A stretch of 64,000 bases of DNA, taken from NCBI GenBank assembly GCA_023078555.1, contig CM041196.1:9938985-10002984 (forward strand). The letters are read 5' to 3'. The stretch comes from Ulva prolifera (lineage: Eukaryota > Chlorophyta > Ulvophyceae > Ulvales > Ulvaceae). Positions 32,271 through 44,043 of the stretch are shown here, piece after piece. Positions within the stretch are counted from its first letter, which is position 1. Each line of letters starts with the position of its first letter. A model generated the notes under the pieces. It was given only the letters and a program-made list of their open reading frames with translations. It made no database searches and was not told the origin of the DNA. The position numbers and the translations under genes were made by a program.

Positions 32271-34451
32271 CAGATCTCTGAACCAAGCTGAGAGCCATTA
32301 TGCTCCCACAGAAGGAGAGTGCCTGGCCCTTGTATGGGCCACCAGAAAATTCAGACCGTATTTACACGGCTACAAATTTCGTGTTCGCACTGACCACGCG
32401 GCCTTGAAATGGTTGTCCACGGCTCGTTTCGAAAATTCTAAACTAGAGCGATGGGCGATGCGACTGCAAGAATTCGACTATGAAGTTGAGTACCTGCCGG
32501 GAGATCAGAATGTTGTGGCCGACCACCTGTCGAGACACTACTCCCACATGGAAGCGGGCAGTGTGACCGAAGTTGCTGGAAACCTGGCCTTTGCTACCGA
32601 GGGCCGCGTTCTTGATATTGAAGACGAGGGCCATGATGTGTTCGATCCCCAGTCATGGTGCATGCATAGCCTGCAAGAGCTGTGGTCATCGGGCGACACA
32701 CAAGCAAAGAACAAGCAGCCCTGCACCATTTGCGGTGCATTAAGGGGTTACGCTCACATGGTGTTATGCGATACCTGCAACCGGCCATACCACCTGCAGT
32801 GTATGCACCCCCGACGCTCTGTGGTACCCGATGGAGCGTGGCACTGCCATCAATGCGATGAAGCGTATTCCAACGTCAACGAACTCCGCCAAAGCGACCT
32901 GATCTTGTTTGCGCGGCGTGGAGTTTCGCACCACCCAGATCTAGCGGATTTGGTACGTGCGTATGTTGAGCGTCAGGAGCGGGCAGTGGTCGAGTCCTTG
33001 AACTGCCATGCATCAAGCGGTGACCGCGACCCGGAAGCATCGTCACAACACGCGCGTGTTGCAGCAGAAGCATTGTTCCTCCCCGATATGCCCAAAGCGC
33101 TGAAACGCAAAGTCCGCAAGAAGGCTGCAACCTTGAGATTGCATCCGACTCGCCCAGAATGGTTGCTCGAGCATACGCAATTGCGCACAGGCGACCGTTT
33201 GTGGCTAGCAGTGCCCCCTGTGGAATTCCGCTGGGGACTGATTGGAGCGTATCATGATCGCATGGGACATGCCGGCGTGAGCCAAACACTTGCCGTGCTA
33301 CATCAGCACTACCATTGGCAAGGCATCAAGCTAGATGTAGCAGCTTATGTTGAACAGTGCCATGCTTGCCAAGTCCAGCGGTTGGAATTGCAACATGTAG
33401 CAGATGTGCAACTTCCCCGCACGAGCAAGCCGTTCTGCCATGTGCACATTGACCTGGCTGGCCCGTTTCCCCTCCGTGAGGTGAAAGCGGCGCCAGTGCG
33501 TGGCAAGGCAGGGCGCACCAAAGCCACCTTGTCCACGGCACAGACCGGCCAAGGGTATGTGTGCCTAATGGTGGATTATTTCACAAAGGCAGCGGAATTC
33601 GCACCGCTGCGTGACAAGAGTGCCGACACAGTCACTCGTGCCGTGCATGACTTCTGGTTCATTCGCTACGGCATCCTGGAATGGGTGACCACGGATAACG
33701 GGACAGAGTTTGCTGGAGCCTTCCGGCACCTGCTGGAACGATTTGGCATTGACCACGTCCAGACATCTGCGTACCATCCCCAGTCCAACGGCGCCGTCGA
33801 GCGACTCGTGCGCACAATGAAGACCATGTTGGCGGCAAAAGTTGCTGGTGCCATCCATGATTGGCCCGCGCTGCTTCCGCAGACACGCATGGAATACATG
33901 CAACGCCGGCATACAGTGACCGGTTATGCGCCGAATGAGTTGGTGATGGCACACCGCCTCCGGCTGCCGCCTCCGGTGGGCGCGCGCGATGCGCACCCCC
34001 GCATGGCAGCCGTCCAGATTTCTGCCATGCCCGAGGACGATTATGTGCGTGAGCGCGACGCCGCGCAGAGCGTGCGGCTGCGTGCGTATACGATCGCATC
34101 CTCCGTTCGCAACAGCGTAATGCTGACAGGCAAGCCCACCTTCTGGCCATTCGCAAGCCTAGGAGGGGGAGGAAACTGCAAGCTGGAGACCTTGCTTATG
34201 TCCTAGAACGCGGACTGGGCAAGAAAAATGCGGTCACAGGCCCATTTGTTGTCGAAAGCATATCTGAAAATCAGGCTTTCCTGCGTACAACGCGCCAAGT
34301 GCCAGGTCAGGAAGTGCGCCACTTTCCAATACACTTAGAACGTGTGGCCCGATGCACGACTGTGACGGACGTGTTAGAGAAGCTCTTGCACGCCGCAGGC
34401 ATGTCGATGCGGCCACCGCCCGATCACGCGGCGGCGCAGCTCACGAGCTAG
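32190..34451 (+). pseudogene. RNase H, PHD finger and integrase of gypsy element
   Basis: Open from 32197 to 34206. RNase H is shown by YAPTEGECLALVWATRKFR and RTDHAALKWL. Then comes a complete PHD finger (32722-32856) with C4HC3 spacing: CTIC, LCDTC, YHLQC and HCHQC. Integrase follows: zinc-binding HDRMGH...CHACQ, then IDLAG, TTDNGTEF and NGAVERL, giving the D-D-E triad. A frame change near 34150 moves the tail (GDLAYVLERGLGKKN, an SH3-like domain) to another frame ending at 34451. The finger sits between RNase H and integrase, an unusual place for a chromatin-reading domain. Confidence 0.75.
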
Positions 34452-34495
34452 CGCACGCTGGCCCCATCGGCGCCTTTGTAAGATCATGACATGAA

Positions 34496-35152
34496 TGTCG
34501 TGGCCTAGCTATGTAACTGAGCCATGCTCGTTGCTAGCATTGCTCGAGCCAGCGCAGCTGCGCGCAAGTGCACTCACGCTGCGTGCATCCGTCTGCACAT
34601 GCATGCATGCGCGACTGCGCGCTCAGCCGTGCCATCAGCTCTGATGCACGCTTGTCTCTGCACTGCTTGATGTAGTTGCAGTGCTCATAAGCCTTCTCAT
34701 CCTTGAGGAAGCTCGGCCGATTGAGGCTGAGAACGAAATTAAAATACTATCAATTACATCGGGATGAACGGCCTCTATGTTGTGACGTGCCGAGCTGACA
34801 GTGAAGACTAGGCAGTGCTCTGTGTTATGAGCATGTAAGGAGAAGCAAAGGCGTCGGTGCGGAGCAGTGTTGAAAGGGAGTGTAAGATGGTGCATTTAAA
34901 GTAATAAAGATATCAAGATACAAGATTCAAGTTCAAGTCAAGAAGTACCAAGTCAAGATCAAGCAAGACTGGCGTTCTCATAGGTACTTTAGGGCATTGT
35001 ATTAGCACTTAAGACTGCATCATTTCGCATGGTGACAGGTAGTTTAGCTTACTCCCTATGACTTGAACTCATAAGCTTGTGTTGTCTAGGCCACTCACAT
35101 GCCTAGCTGCCTTGGAACCATCCTGGTTCAGGGCCTTTGTAAGATCATGACA
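34496..35152 (+). repeat. right LTR of the gypsy element
   Basis: Begins TGTCGTGGCC and ends TAAGATCATGACA, giving TG...CA ends. The first 223 bases match 25902-26124 and most of the remainder matches the inverted fragment at 22499-22985. A 20-base block GCCTTTGTAAGATCATGACA at its end also occurs just before it (34472-34491). GAGA follows at 35153. Confidence 0.65.
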
Positions 35153-35156
35153 GAGA
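35153..35156. repeat. target-site duplication GAGA, right
   Basis: Partner of 25898-25901. Four bases is short, so chance identity is possible, but it lies exactly outside TG...CA ends. Confidence 0.55.
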
Positions 35157-36190
35157 CCCTCCCTGCAGCCCTCTGAAGTCCCCCCGCCCCATCGCTGCTT
35201 CGGCCTCATGCACTCCCACCCCCGGACCCCCGTGCCATCATGCGCGTCGCTGAGTCCTCTGAGGTGGAGGCGCCGGGTAGCGCGGCGGCTCCCGAGACCG
35301 AAAGCGCACTGCGGCAGGCGGCGTCGGCGATCTGTGCCGTCCTCTTTGGGCATCCGTGCCTCGTAAGGCGTCCTCGCCGCGAGCCTGCACCTCACTGGCG
35401 ACAAAATCCCGTACTTCCTCCATCGAGAGGCTGGGCCGATCCGACGTGGAGCCGCGCATCCCCCCCATCCCTCCGTCCAGCATCCCGAAGCCAGAGAGCT
35501 GTCCATACCCCCCTCCAGCACTAGCCGCCCTGCCTTTGTAGACGAGCGGATTGCGGTCTGTGTCGAAGCTGGCCCCGCACACACCCGTGAAGTGCTTGCC
35601 GCTGGTTCCCTTGGGGGGGTCCACATTCTGGGATCGCATGGCCATGTCACATACGCGGTCGCGACCCAGGTCACATCGTCCGCTCCATCGCGAGACCCCA
35701 CCACTAGGAGAATGGCGACACTCTGAAACAGATCCAGGTGTCGTCCGCCCGATTCTGAAAGTCCGTTTACTCTCTGATACCTCTCCGATGTCATAATGCG
35801 AGCAGCCGGCAGGACCTTGGACTTTGGCACCGAATCATCCGCCGACCCAGCTATAATCTGCCGGACTGTAGGCGTACCGTAGATTATGTGTAATATAATC
35901 GCGATTATGGTGGGTCATGGAGACGGACGCATGTTGTACCTGCAGTAGGCGTGGCCAGAGGTGCTCATGACTGATGTCGAGAGCATCTTTGAGCTGGTGG
36001 CACGCGGAGCATACAGGCGGGAGCTGGCTGGAGCTCTTCACGCAAGAGAGGTTTGTACTATGCAGCTGATTGCTCTTCTTCAGCTCAGTTTCCCGCTCGC
36101 CCGGGCCCTTTGTTTGTGCAGGAGCAATGCGCGTGGCGCACCGGGCTGCGTCTCTCGGTGCTTGCGTCCCGACGGGGGTGGGCTCCATCG
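35157..36190 (-). pseudogene. gag-like region of the DIRS-like element, upstream part
   Basis: Minus-strand open segments (36188-35950, 35830-35160 and 35645-35238) follow one another in different frames. One reads FTGVCGASFDTDRNPLVYKG followed by a Gly-rich stretch, and another MEEVRDFVASEV. Possible splice sites (CTGCAG/GTACAA near 35940) suggest an intron. The last frame joins the gag remnant at 25897 once the gypsy element is removed. No standard gag domain was recognised; the identity rests on position and strand. Confidence 0.45.
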
Positions 36191-37023
36191 AGGCTGGTGA
36201 AGATTCAAGTTCTAGACTGTGACCCCCATCGGTGACAAGCCCATGGCCCTCTATTCTCAGTTGTTCAAGAGATATCCAAGGGGTAGTGCCTCCAAGTGCT
36301 ACGTGCCTCCGGGCACCGGTGTTTATTCAACACCGCCGTCTGAGTGACCATAATTTTCCGCTGCAAGTGGCCTTCGCATGTCTGCGCAGGCTGCCACGTG
36401 ACACGAGGTCACTTCGGCCCAAGCCCTCGCAACAGTGGATCAAATGATACTTTTGGTTACTTTATTACTATACACGCATATCTGGAAACAACTGGACCGG
36501 ACACAATGCAAATGCTGGTACACGTGGACCCAGAACCATGCCTGCAGCTGCCATCGACTTTGGGCAGGAGACGTTGCGGCAGGAAGTAGGAGGCAGGCTC
36601 CCAATACACGGTGGCTTTCTGGATCGACCAAGATAGCTTTTTTCCGAGTTTCAAGCTCGGCAGCTCGGCAGCTGTCAATGTAGTGTTGGTCATCGCCCCG
36701 TGATCGGTGGCTGGAAGAGCGTCCACATTGGTTCCTGGACGCGAATGCATGCACTGGTCCCAAGTGGCCATTCGCCGAATGGCCACTGTGGCGGAGTGAA
36801 CTCATCGTGCTCCACCCGAGTGAGCAGGCGACTTTTCCAAAGGGCCCCCCGATTTGTGTCGTGATGCATGAAAGGGACGAATTGATGATCTTGTGTAGGA
36901 TTCGGTTAAACTTCGGCGTTCGTAGCTGACGTGGCGTTACAGTTTGAGGCTGTCGAAGGGACGTGGTCTCCCGTCGCTTATCTGATGTGCTCGTGACCAA
37001 TTACTGCTTACGGTAGTCGTTTT
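36191..37023. other. no gene recognised; contains one palindrome
   Basis: Open frames overlap on both strands without motifs. At 36765-36785 the palindrome TGGCCATTCG-C-CGAATGGCCA occurs once; the same sequence is arrayed at 57037-57249. Confidence 0.45.
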
Positions 37024-39430
37024 GTGGCATCGTTATTACATACGATGGATCCTCGCCATGCTGCCGCTGTTGCTGGACTGTCAAGTACTCATAATGGGCC
37101 GACTTCCGCGTGCAGCAGAGACTTGCTCGTCGGTCGCATGCGCACTAGTAGAATCCCATTTGTGGGAACTTTAATTTCTAGAGACGGCCGTTTTACGGAC
37201 CGTGCCCGCGTCGGCCCAAGCAGCGGTCCAGCATCCGGTCCCGGGGTGTCGGTGTGGTGGGGTCTTGGGGAGGCCCTGCGAGACGACGTGGTGGCAAGTC
37301 GGGGGATGGAGGTGGGTACGGCCAAGGACGTGGTCGTTACTACCTGTCACTTGCTCGCCTCCTGGCTCCACGAGCAATCTATGCTCGTGTCTTCGTCGGA
37401 GGGAAAAGGGAAGATCCCAGGCGGGTGCACGAAGCCCTTGCGGTGGAAGCCTCTGTTGGGAAGGACGGAGGTGTGTGCCTGGTGTGCTGGTAGATCAGCT
37501 GACCTCTATCTTCTGCAATCGCCTGTCCACTGACAAGGGGCCCAGCCTAACTGTGGGTTGGGGCCAGGTATTAGTGTCACCAGTTCTGCAGGTTGAGATC
37601 ACCGGCCACGTCAGTGAATCTGGCTTCCCGAAGTTTGGAATTTCATATGAGATAGATCCGGAGCTAGCCAAGCGCTTCAATATCCCACATGCCAACGTTG
37701 GGGAGAAGCGCAAAGGCCCGGACCCCCCGCCTCCAGACGGTGTGCTGACATTCCATCTGATGTTTACTTAGGCAATCAATCATGGTGGCCCCACATCGTG
37801 CGCGCCAACCCCTCTGCGTTCGTGCATAAGGTCCATGGGTGTTCTCGGTGCAGTGTATTATTGATCCACCCCCCGACACGTCGTGTGGGCATGGGCATCC
37901 TTCATGTCTGGGCAGTCCCCTCATCGCGCCAAGTTGTGCACAGCCGGAAAGGCGACTCCCGCGGAGGAGGGTGTCAGGTCCTCCAAGAGCATGGAGAGAT
38001 CCCATCCAACCTCCCAGAGGATCTCAAATCGCTGGTGGCGTGGGTGTTGTATGAACATGCACACTAAGTCCTTCTCGAACGCATGCCGGAAGATGGGCTC
38101 GAATCGAGTCAGTCGATAGCGCGGCACGTTGGGCCCCGGTGTCACAGGATGCTGGCTAACACAAACGGAGTCCCTGCTCAGCCGGTTTACCAGCTGACCT
38201 CGGGGGCGCCGGTGTTAACGGACATGCACACCTTGCACTCGGGCCTCATCACTGCTTTCGTGCTCCTGTGACTTTCCATGACTCCGGTCTGGAAAGGGTG
38301 ACCGCATGTTTGCCTGCATGTTCTCTTGATGTGCCAGTCATGTTTGCCTTACGCATGCATGAATGTGGCTACGGTGCCCCTATTTCGGCTGATACCTCAG
38401 GTCTGCCCTGTCACACTCGACTTGTTTAGTAGGCCTCTTTGCGTACAGGATGTTAAGATCCACGGGGAGTTCGTCGCTGCCATCGACAACTTAGGACCCT
38501 GGGTGTTGGCTTATGCGGCGGTGCACCCTCTGTTGGATTGTTCACAGGTGCGATGTCCAACTGTTCTGCATATGCTATCTGGAGCTCCATGAGACTGTAC
38601 TGCTCTGCGTGCTTGCAGTAGCCCCGTCCCCCCTTGTTGGTAACACCCGGATCTTGCGGTGCAGGACCGTGTAGCCCGAGCTATCCGTCCGGCGTGGTGT
38701 TCGGTCCAGGCCTTCAACTCGCAACTCTTGGGAGCAGTTGCTGGGCTGCAGGAGTCCACTGTGATACTGGCTGATGTCGCCACGAGTGGTGTTGAGCTCT
38801 TCATGCTAGGGTTTTTGCGCCTCGTCGCCGCGGCTGCGACTGGTGACCTTGGGGCGCCTCACCTGGAAAGGCGGCGTGAAGAGGACATTCGAGCGATGGA
38901 GCCCAGCCTCCTAGTTCCCGCCTTTGCGGCCATCCTTGTGTGCACGGTGAATACCAGTAGTGCGATCCCAATCTTTCATTTGCTACTGCACAGGAGTGAG
39001 TTGTGTCCTGCTGTAGCCCCCAGTGTGGGGCAACATTGACACTGCTTGACACTGCTCTCGCCTAAACCTCGCGATGCATCCAGGTTTGGTGAAATCGGGG
39101 TATGATCAGCCCGTCCAAAGGCTGGGCCGACGCCCTGATCCCCCGGTGCCCGCCCCACACGCTGTGGCACTGGGCGCTCAGCAGCTGGCGGTACCTCAGC
39201 GTGGTGCACAAAGGCACCGCGGGCTGCCGTGCCAGTGCCGCGGCCTTCCCGTCCATCCCCCGCCTCAGGCCAGGTACCTTCCCTGAGATCAAGAACTGGG
39301 ATTATTCCGGCGCTGCAGAACTAGCAAAGCTGTCCATTGCCAAGGGGATGCAGAGCTATGCTTGCTAAGCTGAGGCTGCTAAGGCCGCCCTTGTTATAAG
39401 CAAGGACCTATGCGCAGCATTCATCAAGCT
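37024..39430 (+). other. fragmentary unknown exons
   Basis: Several plus-strand open segments are bounded by acceptor-like sites: 37024-37533, 37560-37771 (GISYEIDPELAKRFNIP), about 38453-38592 (after GCGTACAG; HGEFVAAIDNLGPWVLAY), about 38664-39039 (after GCGGTGCAG) and 39275-39368 (after CAGGTACC; FPEIKNWDYSGAAELAKL). Order and spacing suggest a multi-exon gene, but no complete model works without a stop and no family is recognised. It may be the remains of another transposon gene. Confidence 0.25.
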
Positions 39431-39779
39431 AGCTAGTGGGATGCAGAGCCGTCACCTGTGGAGCACTCAGGTCGTACGTCGGCAATGCACAGATCAGGGG
39501 ATGTACTGTAATGCAGTGAGGCAGTACAGGAGCCACGTAAGACTGTAAGAGAATGGTTACAGTAGACTTGGAGGCACATGACTATATGCCACCGATCAGT
39601 CAAGTCTACAACGGTCATAATCACAGTGACTGCACACAATCCTCACATGGATTGTGCTGGATTATGCTCATGCATATGATCATGCATATGTCCTACCATA
39701 ACAGGATTTGGGCCTGTGGCCGCCACACTCATGTGCGTACTTGCACGTCATGCATTTTGTCCATGGATGGACCTCATTT
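39431..39779. other. no gene recognised
   Basis: Short frames only; direct CATATGATCATGCATATG-like repeats near 39680 are simple sequence. Confidence 0.4.
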
Positions 39780-40127
39780 ATGACAGCCCTCTGGGGTGGC
39801 GGCGGGGACCGGATTGGCATCGGCGTCTGACCTCACCTGGAGGTCTCCTTCAGCAGCGGGGTCCGCGATGGGCCCTTACTGGGTGGGGGTTCGTCCGGGG
39901 TACCTGCCGGGCGCACATCTGCGGTAGGTAGTCAGGTTTCGGCAACTGTAGCGGCTTCCCCCTGACGCGGCGGCGGCATACATCCGCTGGTCCTCGATGG
40001 AGACACCGGCCTTACAGGGCCATCCGGCTCCGGGGACTCCGGGCGCAACGCCACAGGGGGTCCCCCTACTGTAGCCGGCACCCATGGTGGCGGAGGGTCC
40101 CGGCTGAGGATCTGCGCAACGGCCGCA

Positions 40128-40128
<1 letters not shown>

Positions 40129-40169
<41 letters not shown>
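40129..40169. repeat. poly-C homopolymer, 41 bases
   Basis: Uninterrupted C on plus; G-run within the minus gag-like frame. Confidence 0.85.
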
Positions 40170-40170
<1 letters not shown>

Positions 40171-40445
40171 TGTGCCTTCCCGTGCCCCCCTCGGCCTCTA
40201 CACACGTGCGGGCTGCTAGAGATTGCGACCCTGGACTGCGCGCCCCCTACCCTGTGCCCCTGACCCTCGTGCCACCACATCCCTCTGCTACTGCCGCAGA
40301 CGGGTATGTCTGCCACGCCCCCGCCTTCCGGCACCCGGGTCAGCAATGGTGCCGCTGGAGTCTGCTGGGGGCGAAGTAGTGTCCGCACCCGGTCCCGGGG
40401 CTGTGGCGGCGCCGGTGACGCCCTCCAGGGCGGAATCGCCGGGTA

Positions 40446-40473
40446 CCCCCCCCCCCCCCCCCCCCCCCCCCCC
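40446..40473. repeat. poly-C homopolymer, 28 bases
   Basis: Uninterrupted C on plus; lies where the two minus gag-like frames exchange. Confidence 0.85.
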
Positions 40474-41449
40474 ACTTATCCAGCTGTAAGGCCATCATGG
40501 GCGCCTGCAGAGGGCCCTCGTGAAGCTCGGAAACCGGCCATTTGGGATTCCGTGGTGCATTGGCCTCCCGTTTTACCCACTCGCGGATCTTCTCTGGCCC
40601 GCCCGTGCGCTGTACACGGTCAAGCAGGCTGTCAGCATCTTCTATGATTCCAACGCCGACCTGGCAAGCTCTGTAGAGGACGATCTCCTCGGGCCCGCAC
40701 GGGGCCTCCGTACGGACTGCGCGCTCGAATGCAATCAGCCGGAGGTCGTGCCAGAGAGACTTCATCTTCTTCGGTACATCCGCGGCGTGGTGTGCGGTGT
40801 GTGATGCCTCCACACTTTCCTTTATCGCCCGAATCGAGTCCAGGTACATCTTCAGCCCTTCCCCACCGGCCTCGACTATAGAGCCCACCATGGTGATATC
40901 TACAGTCGTTAATATGTAGGCGTTGCCCATGAAATCTAGCGGGAACCCAGGCTTCCTGATACATATCGTGATTACTGGGATTGGCTGACCGGGCGTCCAG
41001 TTTCCCTTCAAGGCGATATCCAGGTCCCGCTTGAAAGACGAGTCATAAGAGTTTTTGCTACTTAAGGTAGCAAGGTCGGTCATTAGGTCCCCGTCCGTTA
41101 TCATACTAGCACACCACCTAAGGACTCCACTCACCACAGTCACGTTCTACCCATGGTATCGCGTCGCAGTCGTCCTACATCAATCACATGAGTCCTTGCA
41201 CTTACCTCTGATCTGTCCGCAGGGCCTGGTACATGCACTCGAAGGCGACACCGAGGCTCCATGCGGGCGCGAATGTGGCTGAACGCGCACACCACACCGT
41301 CTGACGTGGGACTTATGGCTGCCGGAACGAATGCACAGGTGGACACACAGTGGTGGGGACTGTGCAACTCCCTGTGGCATGCTGGTAGGTATGGTAAATA
41401 ACGCGTTGGTATACATGGGATTGCAGACAAAGGCGGTAATGCTGTATAT

Positions 41450-43232
41450 TTACACGGTTCGGCCAGAAGCCTTGTTCGCAGAGGCCAAATACTGCACACA
41501 TTGTGCACCCCTCCGGACAGGTACTAATTGGCATGGAACCGCATCCAAGTCTGTTATGAACCTGCCGTCATACGCCCCAGACCCCCGGTTTGCACCCGCC
41601 ACACAAAAAAATTCGGGGGGACGTTTCAACACGGGATGTGGGGTGCGGGCTCCCGGGGTGGCTGGCAGGGTGCATTTATAAAGATCAGCAACCCCCAGGT
41701 ACAATGGGTTGGGTTCAGCAACCATGACACGCAAGTCACGCCGCCCCGGGGCTGCAGACACACCCGCATCAATATTGCAGTTCCCCGACGGAATACGTCA
41801 CTGTCCCACCCCCGTCCCCGTCCTCCCCAATGACATACCTCAGGACGCACCACTTGTTGTCGTTCTTCCCCTGCGTAGACTGTTGTGCGCAGCTGAACAT
41901 GAACACGCGGGATTGCATCTGTTGGAACTTCAGAAGGGTCATTGTACCTTTACGGCGAACCTCATCAACAGTGCCATTCACCTTTAGGCCCAGAGCTCGG
42001 TGGATGGCCACCCAACATGCATAACCAACCCCCCGGCGACTGTGAGTTGGCCAGCCCTTGTCCCGTAAAGAATTCTGATGGAAGAGGAGGTACGGCAACC
42101 CGGTCAACTCTTCTCCCAAGAAGTCAAGGGGGAGGACCTCAGCTGTCTCAGACTGGGCAAGGGCCCTGCCCACCCCGACGCCCCTGCCGGTGATCCGGTC
42201 ACTGTCAATGGACTGATCCCAATCAGTGGATCTTCCATTGCGATTTCGATCCCGCCGGCGCTTCTCCATTGCGGTAGCATCCGATAGAGAGGTCATGGCA
42301 GCAGGCAGAGAGCCAGCATCATGCAACAGCCGCATACATGTGCGGCGCAGCAGTTCATCGTTCACGTATACTTGTTCATGGAAACGAGTCGACCGATATT
42401 TGATCAGTCTCATCAGGAGCTGGACCATCCGCTCAATCCAGAAATCAAGACTGAATAAGTATGTGCTTCCGTGATTCGGGCCGGTGTGTGCTGCCCCTCT
42501 TCGTACCTGAGAAAGTAGAGGGCCCCAGCTCGCAGGAGCCCCCACATCTAATCAAACACTCGTCGTATGCGTGTCTCGGAGGGTTTCCAGGGGAGATTGT
42601 GCAGGAGGTACAGCAAGAAAGTCTCGGTGAAGGCCAGCCCGTCATCCATGAGCCAGCGACTGCGGTGCCTACGCATACAGGTCCCACGATTTAGACGGGC
42701 TGCGTCAACACGAGTGCCAATGTTTCCCGTGTCCAATCAACCGACCGACAAACGGCGCAACCTTGTATGCGAGCAGGGCGTGTAGGCGATGAGGCTGCGT
42801 ACTTGGTGATGTCGGTGTACACCTTCTTGAAAAGAGCTGTCTGCATGATGTGGGGCGCTCTGGCAGCTATCGCCTTGACGACATCCTCTGGTAGTCGGAA
42901 CAGGGCCCGGAGGCCCTTCAATGGGGCCTTCTTGGACTTCTTCCGGCCCAGGGGAGGGAGCAACTGGTTCCAGAAGTCCATGAGCACACCGAGCAGAAAC
43001 ACGTGCGCAACTCCGAGCCGGAAGAACTGACAGGGACTGCAACGCCAAGCGTGTTTCATACGAACCTCCATGCACTTGGGTGAGGCAGGGAGCAGCAAGT
43101 GGGGGATGCTCGTACTTGAAGTAGGAGAGGAGACTGAAGAGCGGGGACCCTGTCACCCCCAAGAGCTTGTACTCGACTTTGGCGAGATTGGCCCTGGACT
43201 TGGGCGTCTTCCGGTCGCAATAGCGATCCAGG
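41450..43232 (-). pseudogene. CACTA-like transposase copy 3, downstream half
   Basis: This minus-strand piece resumes transposase copy 3 after the chromovirus. Landmarks in order: AKVEYKLLGVTGSPLFSLL (end of exon 5), CSPCQFFRLGVAHVFLLGVL (exon 6), DDGLAFTETFLLYLLHNLPW (exon 7), FWIERMVQLLMRLIKYRST (exon 8, likely catalytic Glu) and DAVPCQLVPVRRG (C-terminus), with the stop at 41450. Similarity to copies 1 and 2 is clear but lower than between those two, so copy 3 is a separate lineage. Frames change several times: exon 8 ends in one frame at 41769 and continues in another from 41761. Confidence 0.7.
43228..43232. repeat. target-site duplication CCAGG, left
   Basis: CCAGG directly before the LTR start TGTTGAGACC at 43233; the same five bases follow the other LTR at 53009-53013. 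Confidence 0.9.
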
Positions 43233-44032
43233 TGTTGAGACCTATTGGTCTGGTCTTGGGTAACAGACCTCGATGGCAGTAAGTAGAAACGGTGATGGGT
43301 CAAGATTGCCGCAGCACGAGGGCTGTATAGGCACAAACAGAGCAGGGGTACACTCACACGCAGGGATGCGACGTGCCAGTGCAGGAATGGAAGGCGCCCC
43401 AACCAGACTACTGTAAAGCGTGCCTGGTCCCAGCAAGCGCTCGGTATAAATACCGGGGTGTGTGCGCCCAGGTCAATCCCCCTGTCAAAGCCGGCCTCGC
43501 CGAATCGTGCCGCATAAATGCCACACTGATCCCAGATCCCGCATAAGCGCGGGAGATCTTAAATTGTGGCTCACAGAGCCTGAGATGAGTGTAAGCAAGG
43601 CAGCGCACGTAATTCGTGGGCAGCTCTGGGTGGCTGTACAGATATTATCGTGCATGCCAACCCTGGAGCCCGCCGGGCGGACCCTGTGTAACGGCGGTAA
43701 TGCACACAGTAAGACGTAATATGTGCAGTAACGATTCGGCTAGCCGCATAAAGCCATAATAAGCCTATGACGGGACACATTGTGCCGGGAGAAGGCTGTA
43801 CACAGTGCTGATGCAATGTGCACGTAAGGCTGGTGGACGCGTGCAGTCACACGTGGCGAGTGCAGGCACGTAAGCCTACTGAGCGTACGTGTGATCATAC
43901 TGTGTACAACTCGATCGGTAATTCAAAAGCTATGCGTGTGCGACCGTCCACATGGCTGGACAAGCCGCTGCGCATATAAGAAAAGGTGTTAATTGTGCCA
44001 GCATGCGCTAGTGTGAGAGATATCTCACAACA
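43233..44032 (-). repeat. 3' LTR of the chromovirus
   Basis: 800 bases, closely matching 52208-53008. Inverted ends TGTTG/CAACA. A TATA-like TATAAATA lies near 43445 in both LTRs. Differences between the LTRs are concentrated in the first 200 bases (as numbered on plus); most of the rest looks identical by eye. Confidence 0.92.
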
Positions 44033-44043
44033 CCTCCCCCCTT
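44033..44043 (-). promoter_or_regulatory. polypurine tract
   Basis: On the coding (minus) strand AAGGGGGGAGG lies immediately upstream of the 3' LTR. This is the expected plus-strand primer site for reverse transcription. Confidence 0.85.

Larger units (their letters stand above)
25902..35152 (+). mobile_element. Ty3/gypsy LTR retrotransposon with PHD finger, inserted in DIRS-like element
   Basis: Plus-strand gag, protease, RT, RNase H, PHD finger and integrase lie between direct repeats, with a 4-bp duplication GAGA outside. The order RT-RNase H-integrase defines Ty3/gypsy. No C-terminal chromodomain was seen after the integrase tail. In-frame TAG codons (31335, 31839), a frame change near 32170 and another near 34150 show decay, while the gag junction near 27960 may be programmed. 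The flanks on both sides read as parts of one minus-strand gag, which shows where it inserted. Confidence 0.75.
39780..41143 (-). pseudogene. gag-like protein with polyglycine tracts
   Basis: The minus frame 41143-40340 begins near residue 1 with MTVVSGVLRWCASM. It has an alpha-helical, charged middle (YLDSIRAIKESVEASH, FERAVRTEAP) and leads into a G homopolymer (40473-40446). A second minus frame, 40475-39876, is Pro/Gly-rich, crosses a second G tract (40169-40129) and ends near 39876. The combination of helical domain and polyglycine is like the gag remnant beside the DIRS-like RT at 25.6 kb, but no RT follows here. The frame change at the homopolymer may be real or an assembly error. Alternative: a non-retroelement gene. 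Confidence 0.4.

Noticed and set aside
35160-35830. Long minus-strand frame 35830-35069 as one host protein
   Set aside because: It runs into the LTR at 35152, so its last 28 codons are LTR sequence. The frame is an accident of the insertion and the real coding changes frame.
43462-43816. Identical small frames in 43.4-43.8 and 52.4-52.8 kb as a duplicated gene
   Set aside because: They lie within the two LTRs and are identical because the LTRs are.
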